Below are positions 18,819-26,938 of a DNA stretch of 64,000 nucleotides, piece after piece. The DNA comes from Streptomyces misionensis (GTDB lineage: Bacteria; Actinomycetota; Actinomycetes; Streptomycetales; Streptomycetaceae). A program made the translations under genes and the position numbers. The stretch's first letter is position 1. Every line of letters begins with the position of its first letter. The DNA is taken from positions 868,001 to 932,000 of the forward strand of contig NZ_FNTD01000004.1 in the NCBI RefSeq assembly GCF_900104815.1, read 5' to 3'. Below the pieces are notes generated by a model that did no database searches, was not told the origin of the DNA, and was given only the letters and a program-made list of their open reading frames with translations.

Positions 18819-18949
18819 GAGCACTCCCGGGGGATGGGGGAAACGGGTCCGGCGGTGAAGACTCCCCCGCGGGCCGGAAGTCATCGGTGCCCCACGCCGG
18901 GTGGTGCCGGAGCGCACCGGCGATTTTCCGTCAGTGCGCGACGACGGGG

Positions 18950-18974
18950 GCATGCGCGGTGTCACGGGGGGTAC
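18950..18974 (+). promoter_or_regulatory. Candidate SigB-type promoter of the sigma factor gene
   Basis: GCAT at 18950 and GGGTAC at 18969 are separated by 15 nt, fitting the S. coelicolor SigB consensus as I remember it (GNNT, 14-16 nt, GGGTAC/T). It lies about 118 nt before the sigma factor start. The -10 hexamer is also part of a GGGTACCC palindrome, so chance is possible. Confidence 0.4.
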
Positions 18975-19091
18975 CCGCCCGGTGAGCGACCCCGTGGCCG
19001 GCATGAGACGCCGTTCTCGGGGTACGCGAGCAGCGCAGGGACCGACGCCCCGACCGAACGGCGCCGGACCGTGACTTTCGTGGGAGTGTTG

Positions 19092-19979
19092 ATGGACACC
19101 GCCGGGAAGCGGGCGCAGACAGCGGTCATCGAGAAGACCGGGCAGGAGCGGACGAGCGAGGAGGCGCTGCCCGGCATCGCCGACCCCTCCTCCGTGGCCC
19201 CGCTGGACGCACGCTCGCTGTCCCGCCAGTTCTTCCGCCGGCTGGCCGAGCTGGAGGAGGGCACCCACGAGTACCAGTACGCGCGCAACACCCTCATCGA
19301 GATGAACATGTCGCTCGTGCGGTTCGCGGCCGGCCGGTTCCGGGGCCGCGGCGACGACATGGAGGACATCGTCCAGACCGGCATGATCGGCCTGATCAAG
19401 GCCATCGACCGGTTCGACCTCTCCCGGGAGGTGGAGTTCACCTCCTTCGCGCTGCCGTACATCGTCGGCGAGATCAAGCGCTTCTTCCGGGACACCACCT
19501 GGGCGGTGCACGTCCCGCGGCGGCTCCAGGAGCTGCGGGTGGAGCTGGCCAAGGCCCGCGAGGAGCTGTCCAGCAGGCTCGACCGCGAGCCGACGGTCGC
19601 CGAGCTGGCCACCTTGATGAACCTGTCCGAGGACGAGGTGATCGAGGGCCGGCTCGCCGCCAACGGCTACAACTCCTCCTCCCTGGACGCCGCGCTGACC
19701 GGCGACGGCCCGGAGAACGGCGAGGCGGTGCTCGCCGACTTCATCGGCGTGGAGGAGGAGGGGCTGCGGCTGGTGGAGGACTTCCACGCGCTGGCGCCGC
19801 TGATGGCGCAGCTCAGCGAGCGGGACCGGCAGATCATCCATCTGCGGTTCGTGGAGGAGGCCACCCAGGCGGAGATAGGGGAACGGCTCGGCTGCTCCCA
19901 GATGCACGTCTCGCGGCTGATCAAGCGGATCATCACCCGGCTGCGCCAGGGGATGCTGGGCGAACTCGGCTGCGCCTGA
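19092..19979 (+). CDS. SigB/SigF/SigG-family RNA polymerase sigma factor
   Basis: 295 aa. Region 2 is clear (NMSLVRFAAGRF, DDMEDIVQTGMIGLIKAIDRFD, EFTSFALPYIVGEIKRFFRD), region 3 follows (VPRRLQELRVELAKAREELS), and region 4 ends with an HTH (LSERDRQIIHLRFVEEATQAEIGERLGCSQMHVSRLI). It belongs to the Gram-positive stress/sporulation group that is usually held by an RsbW/SpoIIAB anti-sigma kinase. Start ATG 19092 has GGGAGTG just upstream. A convergent gene at 20043 encodes such an ATPase-like protein, and a SpoIIE phosphatase is at 50726; functional pairing is only inferred. Streptomyces carry about nine paralogues, so I do not assign a letter. Confidence 0.92.
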   Translation: MDTAGKRAQTAVIEKTGQERTSEEALPGIADPSSVAPLDARSLSRQFFRRLAELEEGTHEYQYARNTLIEMNMSLVRFAAGRFRGRGDDMEDIVQTGMIGLIKAIDRFDLSREVEFTSFALPYIVGEIKRFFRDTTWAVHVPRRLQELRVELAKAREELSSRLDREPTVAELATLMNLSEDEVIEGRLAANGYNSSSLDAALTGDGPENGEAVLADFIGVEEEGLRLVEDFHALAPLMAQLSERDRQIIHLRFVEEATQAEIGERLGCSQMHVSRLIKRIITRLRQGMLGELGCA

Positions 19980-19994
19980 GCAGCGGGACGACGG

Positions 19995-20020
19995 CCCGGG
20001 ACCGCTGGGGCGGTTCCGGG
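19995..20020. terminator. Hairpin terminator between sigma factor and ATPase genes
   Basis: CCCGGGACCG and CGGTTCCGGG pair in 9 of 10 positions around a 6-nt loop. It sits 16 nt after the sigma factor stop and before the stop of the convergent ATPase gene, so it can serve both. Confidence 0.6.
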
Positions 20021-20042
20021 CACCCGGCGCGTTCGGGGATGG

Positions 20043-20495
20043 TCAGCGCCGCAGTTCGAGGCGGGCGATCACCCGCTTGCCGACGGGGATCCGCTCGACG
20101 ACGACCTCGGTGGCGAGGGCGTGCACGATCTCCAGCCCGTGCCGTCCGACGCGCTGCGGGTTCTTCGGGAACAGGTGCGGCACGGCCGTACTGCTGTCGC
20201 AGACGGAGACCACGACGGCCGCGTCCGTGCCCTCGAGTTCCAGGATGTAGGGGCCGTCGCTGTGCCGGTCGGCGTTGGTGACCAGCTCGCTGACCAGCAG
20301 GAGCAGCTCGCCGTCCACGCCTTGGTCGATCCGCGCGCACCACTCGGTCCGCAACTGTTCGAGGAACTGGGCAGCGAACGCCCGTGCCTCGGCGATGCAG
20401 CCGGGCTCGCCGGTGAAGTGCGTCGCTCGTCTCAGCGGCTCGACGGGTACGTCGAAACCGGTCGGTATCACTGCCCCGCCCAGGTGCTCGGTCAT
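20043..20495 (-). CDS. RsbW/SpoIIAB-like ATP-binding protein (HATPase_c_2)
   Basis: 150 aa single-domain GHKL ATPase. The N-box is in LLLLVSELVTNADRHSDG (Glu and Asn that hold Mg-ATP), followed by the G1-like VVSVCDSS and a QRVGRHGLEIVHAL segment in place of the G2 loop. Such proteins are anti-sigma factors/serine kinases or orphan regulators that are very numerous in Streptomyces. Start ATG 20495 with GAGGAAG upstream. Its convergent position to the sigma factor makes that protein a plausible but unproven partner. Confidence 0.85.
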   Translation of the reverse strand: MTEHLGGAVIPTGFDVPVEPLRRATHFTGEPGCIAEARAFAAQFLEQLRTEWCARIDQGVDGELLLLVSELVTNADRHSDGPYILELEGTDAAVVVSVCDSSTAVPHLFPKNPQRVGRHGLEIVHALATEVVVERIPVGKRVIARLELRR

Positions 20496-20684
20496 GCTGT
20501 CTTCCTCGCGGGCCACGGGCCCCGTCCGTTCGGTCGTATGCGTCGCACCTGTCCTCCTACCCCGAGCAGTGCCGTCCAGTCCAGGCGTTCGCCCACCGCG
20601 CACAGTGGCACGCGTCACGGCGCCGGACCGGCCCGCGGCGCGGACGGACCACCCGGCGGGCAGGGAGCCCGGTCGCTGCCTAGC

Positions 20685-22004
20685 GTGGCAGACGTGAGCC
20701 CTGTGACCGTCTGCGTGCGGCCCGCCGCCCGGCACGGCCTGCCCGAGGCCCTGGCCGTGGTGCTGACCGGGGTCGCGGTGATGGTGCTGGTGGCCGCGGC
20801 CGGGCTGTGGGCGGCGGGTGCGGCGGGGCTGCCCGACGGCGCGTTCCCACGGGTGCTGGCCGCCACCGTGGTCACGGCGGTCGGCGGCAGCGTCCGGCTC
20901 ACCGGGAACGCGGGTACCCTGGCCAGGACCGAGGCCGGTATCACCGTACTCCCCCTGTCGGTGGCGCTCGCCGGTGCCCTGGTGATCGGTGCGGGCTTCC
21001 TGCGTCCGCTGCGGCACCGGACGGTCGTCACGGCCGGGGAACTGGCCCGCTGGGCCGCCCGCATCGTGGTGCTGTGGCTGCTCGCGCTGACCGGGCTCGC
21101 CTTCGCGGCCCGGCAGACGTTCGCGGTGGACGTGGGCAGTGGGACCCTCAGCGATCTCACGCAGTTGTTCGAGGCGGAGCCGCGGATCGGGTTCGCCGCG
21201 GACGTGCCGTCGAGTGTGCTGTTCGCGCTGCTGTGGCTGGCCGGGGTGCTGGTGATCGCGCTCCTGGTCGCGCGCGGGGTGCCACTGCCGGGGCGGCTGC
21301 CGCACCGGCGGGCGCGGGTGCGGCCCGCGGCCCGCGCGATGGTGGAACTGCTGCTGGCCGCCGTCGTCGTGGGCCTCGTCGTCGCGCTGGTCACGGCGGG
21401 CACCCGGGGGCATGCCCGGACGACGTTCGCGCTGATCCTGCTCGGCCTGCCCAATCTGGTGTGGCCGGCGCTGACCGTCGGCCTCGGGGCGACCTGGCAG
21501 GGCCGGGTGGACGGCCCGTTCGGGCTGCCGGTGCCGCACATCCTGGACGTGCTGCTGCGCACCCCGGACGTCTCCGAGCTGAACCTGCGCACGCTGACCG
21601 GGTACGACGGGCGGATGTGGTGGCTGCCGGTGGCCGCCGGGGCGCTGCTGCTGGTCGCGGCGGTCCGGGCGGCGCTGCGCTCGCCGGCCGGCACCCCGTT
21701 GTGGTCGGCCGCCGTGCGGCTGGGGGTCGCACTGGCCCTGACGGTGCTGATGATCTGTCTGCTGTGCCGGGTCTCCGCCCACTACGGGCTGTCCCTGCTG
21801 GGCATCGGTGATCTGGGCGGCGGTCTGTCCGGGGAGCTGCTGCTCAGGCCGGTGCTGTGGCAGGCGGTCGGGCTGGGCGCCCTGTGGGGGCTGGTCGCCG
21901 GTTTCCTGGGCGCCCTGCTCGCCCGCCCGCTGCGCCGCCACCAGGCACCGGGCCGGTCAGCCGATGGGCACGACGAGCGCGGGCACGGTGCGCTGCATCC
22001 GTAG
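20685..22004 (+). CDS. Streptophobe family integral membrane protein
   Basis: About 439 aa and nearly all hydrophobic: I count roughly ten or eleven membrane segments (for example VVLTGVAVMVLVAAAGLW, ALAGALVIGAGFL, ARIVVLWLLALTGLAFAA, ALALTVLMICLLCRV, GALWGLVAGFLGALLA). The combination of these with TGNAGTLARTEAGITVLPLS and LPNLVWPALTVGLGATW identifies the actinobacterial streptophobe family, whose function is unknown. Often near serine/threonine kinases in other genomes. The start is one of GTG 20685, 20694 or 20703. Its 3' end overlaps the next, convergent gene by 48 bp. Confidence 0.82.
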   Translation: MADVSPVTVCVRPAARHGLPEALAVVLTGVAVMVLVAAAGLWAAGAAGLPDGAFPRVLAATVVTAVGGSVRLTGNAGTLARTEAGITVLPLSVALAGALVIGAGFLRPLRHRTVVTAGELARWAARIVVLWLLALTGLAFAARQTFAVDVGSGTLSDLTQLFEAEPRIGFAADVPSSVLFALLWLAGVLVIALLVARGVPLPGRLPHRRARVRPAARAMVELLLAAVVVGLVVALVTAGTRGHARTTFALILLGLPNLVWPALTVGLGATWQGRVDGPFGLPVPHILDVLLRTPDVSELNLRTLTGYDGRMWWLPVAAGALLLVAAVRAALRSPAGTPLWSAAVRLGVALALTVLMICLLCRVSAHYGLSLLGIGDLGGGLSGELLLRPVLWQAVGLGALWGLVAGFLGALLARPLRRHQAPGRSADGHDERGHGALHP

Positions 22005-22367
22005 CGCGTCGACGGACTCGGCGAGCAGTTCGTACTCGGTGGTGTCGTCGCTGGCGGCGATCCTGACCAGCCGTCCGCCCGCCAGCTCGTCGGCCACGCG
22101 CTCCTGCTGGCCGTCGTCGGCGCACCAGGCGCGCAGCAGGGCGGGGACGTCGGCCACGGTGTCGGCGACCGGCACCAGCGCCCCGGCCGGGAAGGGGGCC
22201 GCCTCCGGGCTCGGGTCCAGCCGCTCGGCGATCCAGGACGCGCGGTCGCGCAGCCACCACAGGGCCAGCGCCAGGGTCGGCGCGCGGTAGGTGCCGAGAG
22301 GTACGCCGATGCGCCGGCCGTCGCACATCCCGTACGCCGTGACATGGCACAGGAACTCGTCGTGCAC
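21957..22367 (-). CDS. Conserved hypothetical protein
   Basis: 136 aa, not recognised. Start GTG 22367 (VHDEFLCHVTAYGMCDG) has GGGGAG 7 nt upstream. The sequence has no signal peptide or long hydrophobic segment; it carries Cys-His residues near the N-terminus and a Trp-rich TLALALWWLRDRASWIAERL helix, then a C-terminal ALVVPIG strand. The codon bias is typical of real genes in the window. It overlaps the streptophobe gene by 48 bp in the opposite direction. Confidence 0.65.
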   Translation of the reverse strand: MHDEFLCHVTAYGMCDGRRIGVPLGTYRAPTLALALWWLRDRASWIAERLDPSPEAAPFPAGALVPVADTVADVPALLRAWCADDGQQERVADELAGGRLVRIAASDDTTEYELLAESVDALRMQRTVPALVVPIG

Positions 22368-22683
22368 GTATCACTCCCCGTCGCCTCGTCCGGGTGTGCC
22401 CGGCGGACCTCGCTCTCGGTGCGGCTCCGTGCGGTGAAGTGCCCCTCGTTGTCGAGTATCGCCCCGGCCGAAACACTGTCACCACGATTTTCCGGCCAGT
22501 CTGTCGGCATTCCTCCCGCCCTTTTTGACTTGGATGACCCGGTGTCATCGGGGCGTTGGGGCATGACCCCGGAGGTAATCGACCCGCGGGGCGGCGGTGC
22601 GGCAAGGTGTTCACACCGGGTCGGCGAGACCGCGATCCGGGTTCCGACCAGCACAGACGACCCTCGACGGAGGCTGATTCACC
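22368..22683. other. Divergent intergenic region with a short dyad
   Basis: This 316-bp region separates the hypothetical gene (-) from the NTF2-like gene (+). A perfect inverted repeat GATGAC/GTCATC with a 5-nt spacer lies at 22533-22549, just after a TTGACT hexamer at 22525. A smaller GGTGT/ACACC dyad is at 22606-22617. Either could be an operator. No ORF is convincing. Confidence 0.4.
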
Positions 22684-23067
22684 ATGTCCGAGAACACCGA
22701 CCGCTACGAGAGCGCTGCCGCCCGTTACTTCGAGGCCTGGAACGCCACCGAGCCGGAGGCGCTGCGCAAGGCGGTCGCCGCCGCGTGGACCCCGGATGGC
22801 GGCTACACCGACCCGCTCGCCGACGTCCGCGGGCACGAGGGCGTCGCCGCCGTGATCACCGCCGCGCACGAGCAGTTCCCGGGGTTCGTCTTCCGTCCGC
22901 TCGGCGCGGTGGACGGCCACCACGACACCGCGCGCTTCGGCTGGGAGCTGGTGAACGAGGCCGACGGCTCGGCGCCGGTCGCCGGGTTCGACGTGGTCAC
23001 GCTGGACGCCGAGGGCCGTATCCGGCAGGTGCTGGGCTTCCTGGACCGGGTGCCGGCGGGTGCGTGA
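22684..23067 (+). CDS. NTF2-like / SnoaL-type cone-fold protein
   Basis: 127 aa. One NTF2-like domain fills the protein: the YFEAWNATEPEALRKAVAAAWTPDG helix pair, DPLADVRGHEGVAAVI and the closing strands FVFRPLGAVDGHHDTARFGWEL. Such proteins are small isomerases, cyclases or binding proteins, and the pocket residues do not point to one. Start ATG 22684 has GGAGG 11 nt upstream. A pair of strong hairpins follows the stop. Confidence 0.82.
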   Translation: MSENTDRYESAAARYFEAWNATEPEALRKAVAAAWTPDGGYTDPLADVRGHEGVAAVITAAHEQFPGFVFRPLGAVDGHHDTARFGWELVNEADGSAPVAGFDVVTLDAEGRIRQVLGFLDRVPAGA

Positions 23068-23070
23068 CGG

Positions 23071-23152
23071 CACCGGGGCCCGGCTCGCCCACCCCGGACG
23101 GGGAGGAAGCCGGGCCCCGGTGGGGGCGCCGGCCCGCCGGGCCCCGGCGGGC
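23071..23152. terminator. Two tandem hairpins, bidirectional terminator
   Basis: Hairpin 1 has a 15-bp perfect stem (23071-23085 with 23108-23122, 22-nt loop). Hairpin 2 has a 9-bp perfect stem (23132-23140 with 23144-23152, 3-nt loop). They fill the space between the stops of the NTF2-like gene and the convergent aldo/keto reductase gene. Confidence 0.8.
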
Positions 23153-23172
23153 ACGGCAGGGCCGCGGCGGCC

Positions 23173-24165
23173 TCACGACCGTACGATCGCGTCGATCCGC
23201 TCGAGTTCCCCGGCGTCGAAGTCCAGGTTGCGCAGCGCGCCCACGCTGTCCGCCAGTTGCTCGGGGCTGCTCGCGCCGACCAGGGCGGAGGTGACCCTGC
23301 CGCCGCGCAGCACCCAGGCCAGGGCCAGCTGGGCGAGGCTCTGGCCGCGGGCGGCGGCGATCTCCGCCAGCGCGCGCAGCCGCCCGAGCAGGTCCTCGGT
23401 GACCGCCTCCGGCTTCAGGAAGGGGCTGTCGCCCGCGGCGCGGGAGCCCGCCGGGATGCCGTCGAGGTAGCGGCCGGTGAGCAGGCCCTGCTCCAGCGGG
23501 GAGTAGACGATGGAGCCGGTGCCGAGCTCGTCCAGGGCGTCGAGCAGGCCCTCGTCCTCGGGGCGCCGGTCGAGCAGGGAGTAGCGCGGCTGGTGGATGA
23601 GGAGCGGGGTGCCGAGTCCGGCGAGGATGCGGGCGGCCTGACGGGTCTGCTCGGCGGAGTAGTTGGAGATGCCGACGTAGAGCGCCTTGCCCTGCTGGAC
23701 CGCCGTGTGCAGGGCGCCCATCGTCTCCTCCAGCGGAGTCTGCGGGTCGGGGCGGTGGGAGTAGAAGATGTCGACGTACTCCAGGCCCATCCGTCGCAGG
23801 CTCTGGTCCAGGGAGGCCAGCAGGTACTTGCGCGAGCCGAACTCCCCGTACGGCCCCGGCCACATCAGATAGCCGGCCTTGGTGGAGATCACCATTTCGT
23901 CGCGGTACGGGGCGAGGTCGGCGGCGAGGGCGGCGCCGAACGCGGACTCGGCGGCGCCGGGCGGCGGGCCGTAGTTGTTGGCCAGGTCGAAGTGGGTGAC
24001 GCCCAGGTCGAAGGCCCGGCGCAGGATGGCCCGTTGGGTCTCCACCGGACGGTCGGGACCGAAGTTGTGCCACAGGCCGAGCGACAGCGCGGGCAGCTTC
24101 AACCCGCTGCGCCCGGTGCGCCGGTAGGGCATCTCGGCGTAACGGTCGGGGGATGCGGTGTACAA
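23173..24165 (-). CDS. Aldo/keto reductase, L-glyceraldehyde-3-phosphate reductase-like (YghZ type)
   Basis: 330 aa. The N-terminal RYAEMPYRRTGRSGLKLPAL and the GLWHNFG segment are typical of the YghZ/KvbB-like group. The tetrad is present: Asp and Tyr in HFDLANNYGPP, Lys in VISTKAGYLM, His in DIFYSHRPD. The enzyme likely reduces glyceraldehyde 3-phosphate, methylglyoxal or similar. Start TTG 24165 (read as Met-Tyr-Thr-Ala) has TGGAG 5 nt upstream and fits homologues better than ATG 24126. It is divergent from the LysR gene across 109 bp, the usual arrangement of a LysR regulator and its target. Confidence 0.9.
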   Translation of the reverse strand: MYTASPDRYAEMPYRRTGRSGLKLPALSLGLWHNFGPDRPVETQRAILRRAFDLGVTHFDLANNYGPPPGAAESAFGAALAADLAPYRDEMVISTKAGYLMWPGPYGEFGSRKYLLASLDQSLRRMGLEYVDIFYSHRPDPQTPLEETMGALHTAVQQGKALYVGISNYSAEQTRQAARILAGLGTPLLIHQPRYSLLDRRPEDEGLLDALDELGTGSIVYSPLEQGLLTGRYLDGIPAGSRAAGDSPFLKPEAVTEDLLGRLRALAEIAAARGQSLAQLALAWVLRGGRVTSALVGASSPEQLADSVGALRNLDFDAGELERIDAIVRS

Positions 24166-24250
24166 CGCGACTCCAGGGGATGGGCGTGGATCTACGGACC
24201 CCAGGATTCCCCGGAGGGCGGCCAGCGGTCCAACCGGAGAATCGGATGGA

Positions 24251-24273
24251 ATTGAGCGACTAGGCTGCTCAAT
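24251..24273. promoter_or_regulatory. LysR-type operator dyad abutting the regulator start
   Basis: ATTGAGC and GCTCAAT form a perfect 7-bp inverted repeat with a 9-nt spacer, ending one base before the LysR start codon at 24275. The spacer carries TAGGCT (24261-24266), which would be a -10 box for a leaderless transcript. The T-N11-A core fits LysR sites. It could also control the divergent reductase gene. Confidence 0.65.
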
Positions 24274-24274
24274 C

Positions 24275-25171
24275 ATGGAACTGCGCCATCTCCAGCACTT
24301 CGTCGCGGTCGCCGAGGACCAGCACTTCACCCGGGCCGCCGAGCGCCTGATGGTGTCCCAGTCGGGCCTGTCCGCGTCCATCCGGGCGCTGGAGCGGGAG
24401 CTGCGGGCGCCGCTGTTCGTGCGCACCACCCGGCGCGTGACGCTGACGGAGGCGGGGCGGGCGCTGCTGGTGGAGGCCGAGCGGGTGCTCGCGCAGGTGC
24501 GCGCGGCGCACGAGGCGGTGGCCGCGGTGCAGGGCGTGCTGCGCGGCACGCTGGCGCTGGGCACCGAGCAGTGCATCGCCGGGGTGCACGTGGCCCGGCT
24601 GCTCGCGGCCTTCCGGGGCCGGCATCCGGACGTGGAGATCCGGCTGCGCCAGGCGGGCTCGGGCGAGCTGGCCGAGGAGGTCGCGGCCGGACGCCTCGAT
24701 CTGGCGTTCGCCTACCGCACCCGGGCGGACGGCGACCAGCTGCGCTCGGTGGCGCTGACCAGTGAGCCGATGACGGTGCTGTGCCATCCGAGCCACCGGC
24801 TGACCGCCGCCGGGGCGCTGCTCGCCCCGGACGACCTCGCCGGGGAGGTGTTCGTCGACTTCCACCCGGACTGGGGTCCGCGCCGGGCCACCGACGCCGC
24901 GTTCGCCGCGGCCGGGGTACGGCGCACGGTCGCGCTGGAGGTCAACGACGTGCACAGCCTGCTGGACCTGGTGGACGAGAACCTCGGGATCGCGGTCGTG
25001 CCCCGCCACTTCCGGCACAAGCGGCCCACGCTCGCCGCGCTGCCGCTGAAGGGCACGGGCGAGGCGGAGTACGAGACGGCGGCCCTGCTGCCGCCCGAGC
25101 GCTCCACCAGCCCCGCCGCCCGCGCGCTGATCACCCTGCTGGAGACGGAGGGCGGGGCGTCGCCGTCCTGA
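24275..25171 (+). CDS. LysR family transcriptional regulator
   Basis: 298 aa. The N-terminal winged HTH is a textbook LysR (MELRHLQHFVAVAEDQHFTRAAERLMVSQ..., residues 1-60), followed by the helical linker and the periplasmic-binding-protein-like effector domain (about 90-295). There is no Shine-Dalgarno sequence before ATG 24275, consistent with a leaderless transcript. It is divergent from the aldo/keto reductase gene, which is its most likely target. The effector is unknown. Confidence 0.93.
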   Translation: MELRHLQHFVAVAEDQHFTRAAERLMVSQSGLSASIRALERELRAPLFVRTTRRVTLTEAGRALLVEAERVLAQVRAAHEAVAAVQGVLRGTLALGTEQCIAGVHVARLLAAFRGRHPDVEIRLRQAGSGELAEEVAAGRLDLAFAYRTRADGDQLRSVALTSEPMTVLCHPSHRLTAAGALLAPDDLAGEVFVDFHPDWGPRRATDAAFAAAGVRRTVALEVNDVHSLLDLVDENLGIAVVPRHFRHKRPTLAALPLKGTGEAEYETAALLPPERSTSPAARALITLLETEGGASPS

Positions 25172-25214
25172 ATTGCGCACGCGGGAGCGCCGCCGATCTG
25201 TGATGGTGGACGGT

Positions 25215-25730
25215 ATGCATGCGAAGGACATCCTCATCGACGGCTACGGCCGCATCCAGGAAGAAGTCCACGACACCCTCGACGGCCTCGGACCGGACGA
25301 GCTGAACCACCGTCCGGCCCCCGGCGCCAACACCGTCGCCTGGCTGGTCTGGCACCTCACGCGGGTACAGGACGACCATGTGGCCGACGCCTTCGGGCTC
25401 GGCCAGGTATGGCTCGAGCAGGGTTGGGAGAAACGGTTCGGCCTCGATCTGCCCCGGCAGGACATCGGGTACGGGCACACCCCCGCCAAGGTCGCCAAGG
25501 TTCGGGTCGACAGCGCCGAGCTGCTGACCGGGTACTACGACGCCGTGCACGAGCAGACCCTCGGCGCCCTGCGCTCCCTCGCCGCGAAGGACCTCGAACG
25601 CGTCGTGGACGAGCGCTGGGACCCGCCGGTCACCCTGGGGGTGCGCCTGGTGAGCGTCCTGTCCGACGATCTCCAGCACATCGGACAGGCCGCCTACCTC
25701 AAGGGTCTGCTTCAGAGCACGGGCGCGTAA
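25215..25730 (+). CDS. DinB-superfamily protein (DUF664 / mycothiol-dependent enzyme type)
   Basis: 171 aa four-helix bundle. The metal-binding His pattern is seen in [18 protein letters not shown] and in [15 protein letters not shown], as in the mycothiol S-transferase/maleylpyruvate isomerase group of DinB-like proteins common in actinobacteria that use mycothiol. The substrate is unknown. I start at ATG 25215 (MHAKDIL); ATG 25203 is also in frame. The last 19 bases overlap the convergent adenosine deaminase gene. Confidence 0.82.
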   Translation: MHAKDILIDGYGRIQEEVHDTLDGLGPDELNHRPAPGANTVAWLVWHLTRVQDDHVADAFGLGQVWLEQGWEKRFGLDLPRQDIGYGHTPAKVAKVRVDSAELLTGYYDAVHEQTLGALRSLAAKDLERVVDERWDPPVTLGVRLVSVLSDDLQHIGQAAYLKGLLQSTGA

Positions 25731-26782
25731 CCGGGCAGGATCACGTCCTCGATGAGGGCCTTGCGCTCGTCGAACGGGATGAACGCGCTCTTGACGGCGT
25801 TCACCGTGACGGTGCGCAGGTCCTCGGCCGTCCAGCCGGCCTCCTCGACCAGCAGCCCCATCTCCCGGGTCATCGTCGTCCCCGACACCAGCCGGTTGTC
25901 GGTGTTCACGGTGACCCGGAAGCCGAGGTCCTTCAGCGCCGTGACGGGGTGCTCGGCGATCGAGGTGGCGCAGCCGGTCTGGAGGTTGGAGGTGGGGCAC
26001 ATCTCCAGGGCGATCCGGCGGTCGCGCACCCAGGAGGCGAGCCGGCCGAGCTTGCCGTCCACGATGTCCTCGGTCAGGCGCACCCCGTGTCCGATGCGCT
26101 GGGCACCGCACACCTGGACGGCCTGGTGGATGCTGGGCAGCCCGTACGCCTCCCCGGCGTGGATGGTGAACGGCACGCTCTCGCGGCGCAGGTGCTCGAA
26201 GGCGGCCAGGTGGTCGGCGGGCGGGAAGCCGTCCTCGGCACCGGCGATGTCGAAGCCGACGACCCCCGCGTCCCGGTAGGCGACGGCCAGGTCGGCGGCC
26301 TCCCGGACCCGGTCGAACATCCGCATGCCGCACAGCAGCGTGCCGACCCGCACCGGGGTTCCGGCGGCCGCCGCCTTCGCCATGCCGGCGGCCAGGCCCT
26401 CCTGCACCGCCTCCACCACCTCGGCGAGGCCCAGCCCGCCGCGGGTGTTCAGCTCGGGGGCGTAGCGCACCTCGCCGTAGACCACGCCGTCGGCGGCGAG
26501 GTCGAGCACGTACTCCTCGGCGGTGCGCAGCAGGCCCTCGCGGGTCTGCATGACGGCGAGGGTGTGCTCGAAGGTGGCTATGTAGCGCACCAGGTCACCG
26601 GAGTTGGCGGCCTCGACGTACCAGGCGGCCAGCTCGTCCGGGTCGGTGGTGGGCAGCCGGTGGCCGGCCTCGGCGGCCAGCTCCACGACGGTGGCGGGAC
26701 GCAGACCGCCGTCGAGGTGGTCGTGCAGCACGGCCTTGGGCAGGCGGGCGATGGTGTCGGTGTCGATGCGGGGGGCGGTCAT
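25712..26782 (-). CDS. add: Adenosine deaminase
   Basis: 356 aa metal-dependent TIM barrel. All active-site motifs are present: H-x-H in LHDHLDGG (residues about 20-22), the zinc His and catalytic Glu in [17 protein letters not shown], and the metal Asp in [11 protein letters not shown]. It hydrolyses adenosine or deoxyadenosine to inosine and ammonia in purine salvage. Length is standard. Streptomyces usually have more than one copy, so this may be a paralogue. It is monocistronic as far as can be seen, with 156 bp of upstream non-coding DNA. Confidence 0.93.
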   Translation of the reverse strand: MTAPRIDTDTIARLPKAVLHDHLDGGLRPATVVELAAEAGHRLPTTDPDELAAWYVEAANSGDLVRYIATFEHTLAVMQTREGLLRTAEEYVLDLAADGVVYGEVRYAPELNTRGGLGLAEVVEAVQEGLAAGMAKAAAAGTPVRVGTLLCGMRMFDRVREAADLAVAYRDAGVVGFDIAGAEDGFPPADHLAAFEHLRRESVPFTIHAGEAYGLPSIHQAVQVCGAQRIGHGVRLTEDIVDGKLGRLASWVRDRRIALEMCPTSNLQTGCATSIAEHPVTALKDLGFRVTVNTDNRLVSGTTMTREMGLLVEEAGWTAEDLRTVTVNAVKSAFIPFDERKALIEDVILPGYAPVL

Positions 26783-26938
26783 GGCAGGGCGTTCCTCAGC
26801 GGGTTGTACCGGGGTCGATCAAGGCGGCCGACGGTGCCGACGGGGGTGGTTAGCCGGTGAGGTTATACGTAAAACGACGCGGACGCCACTTCCTTGTCTA
26901 CGCGCGTTACCCGGTGCGGTGACCGGGGTCTCGGTGCG

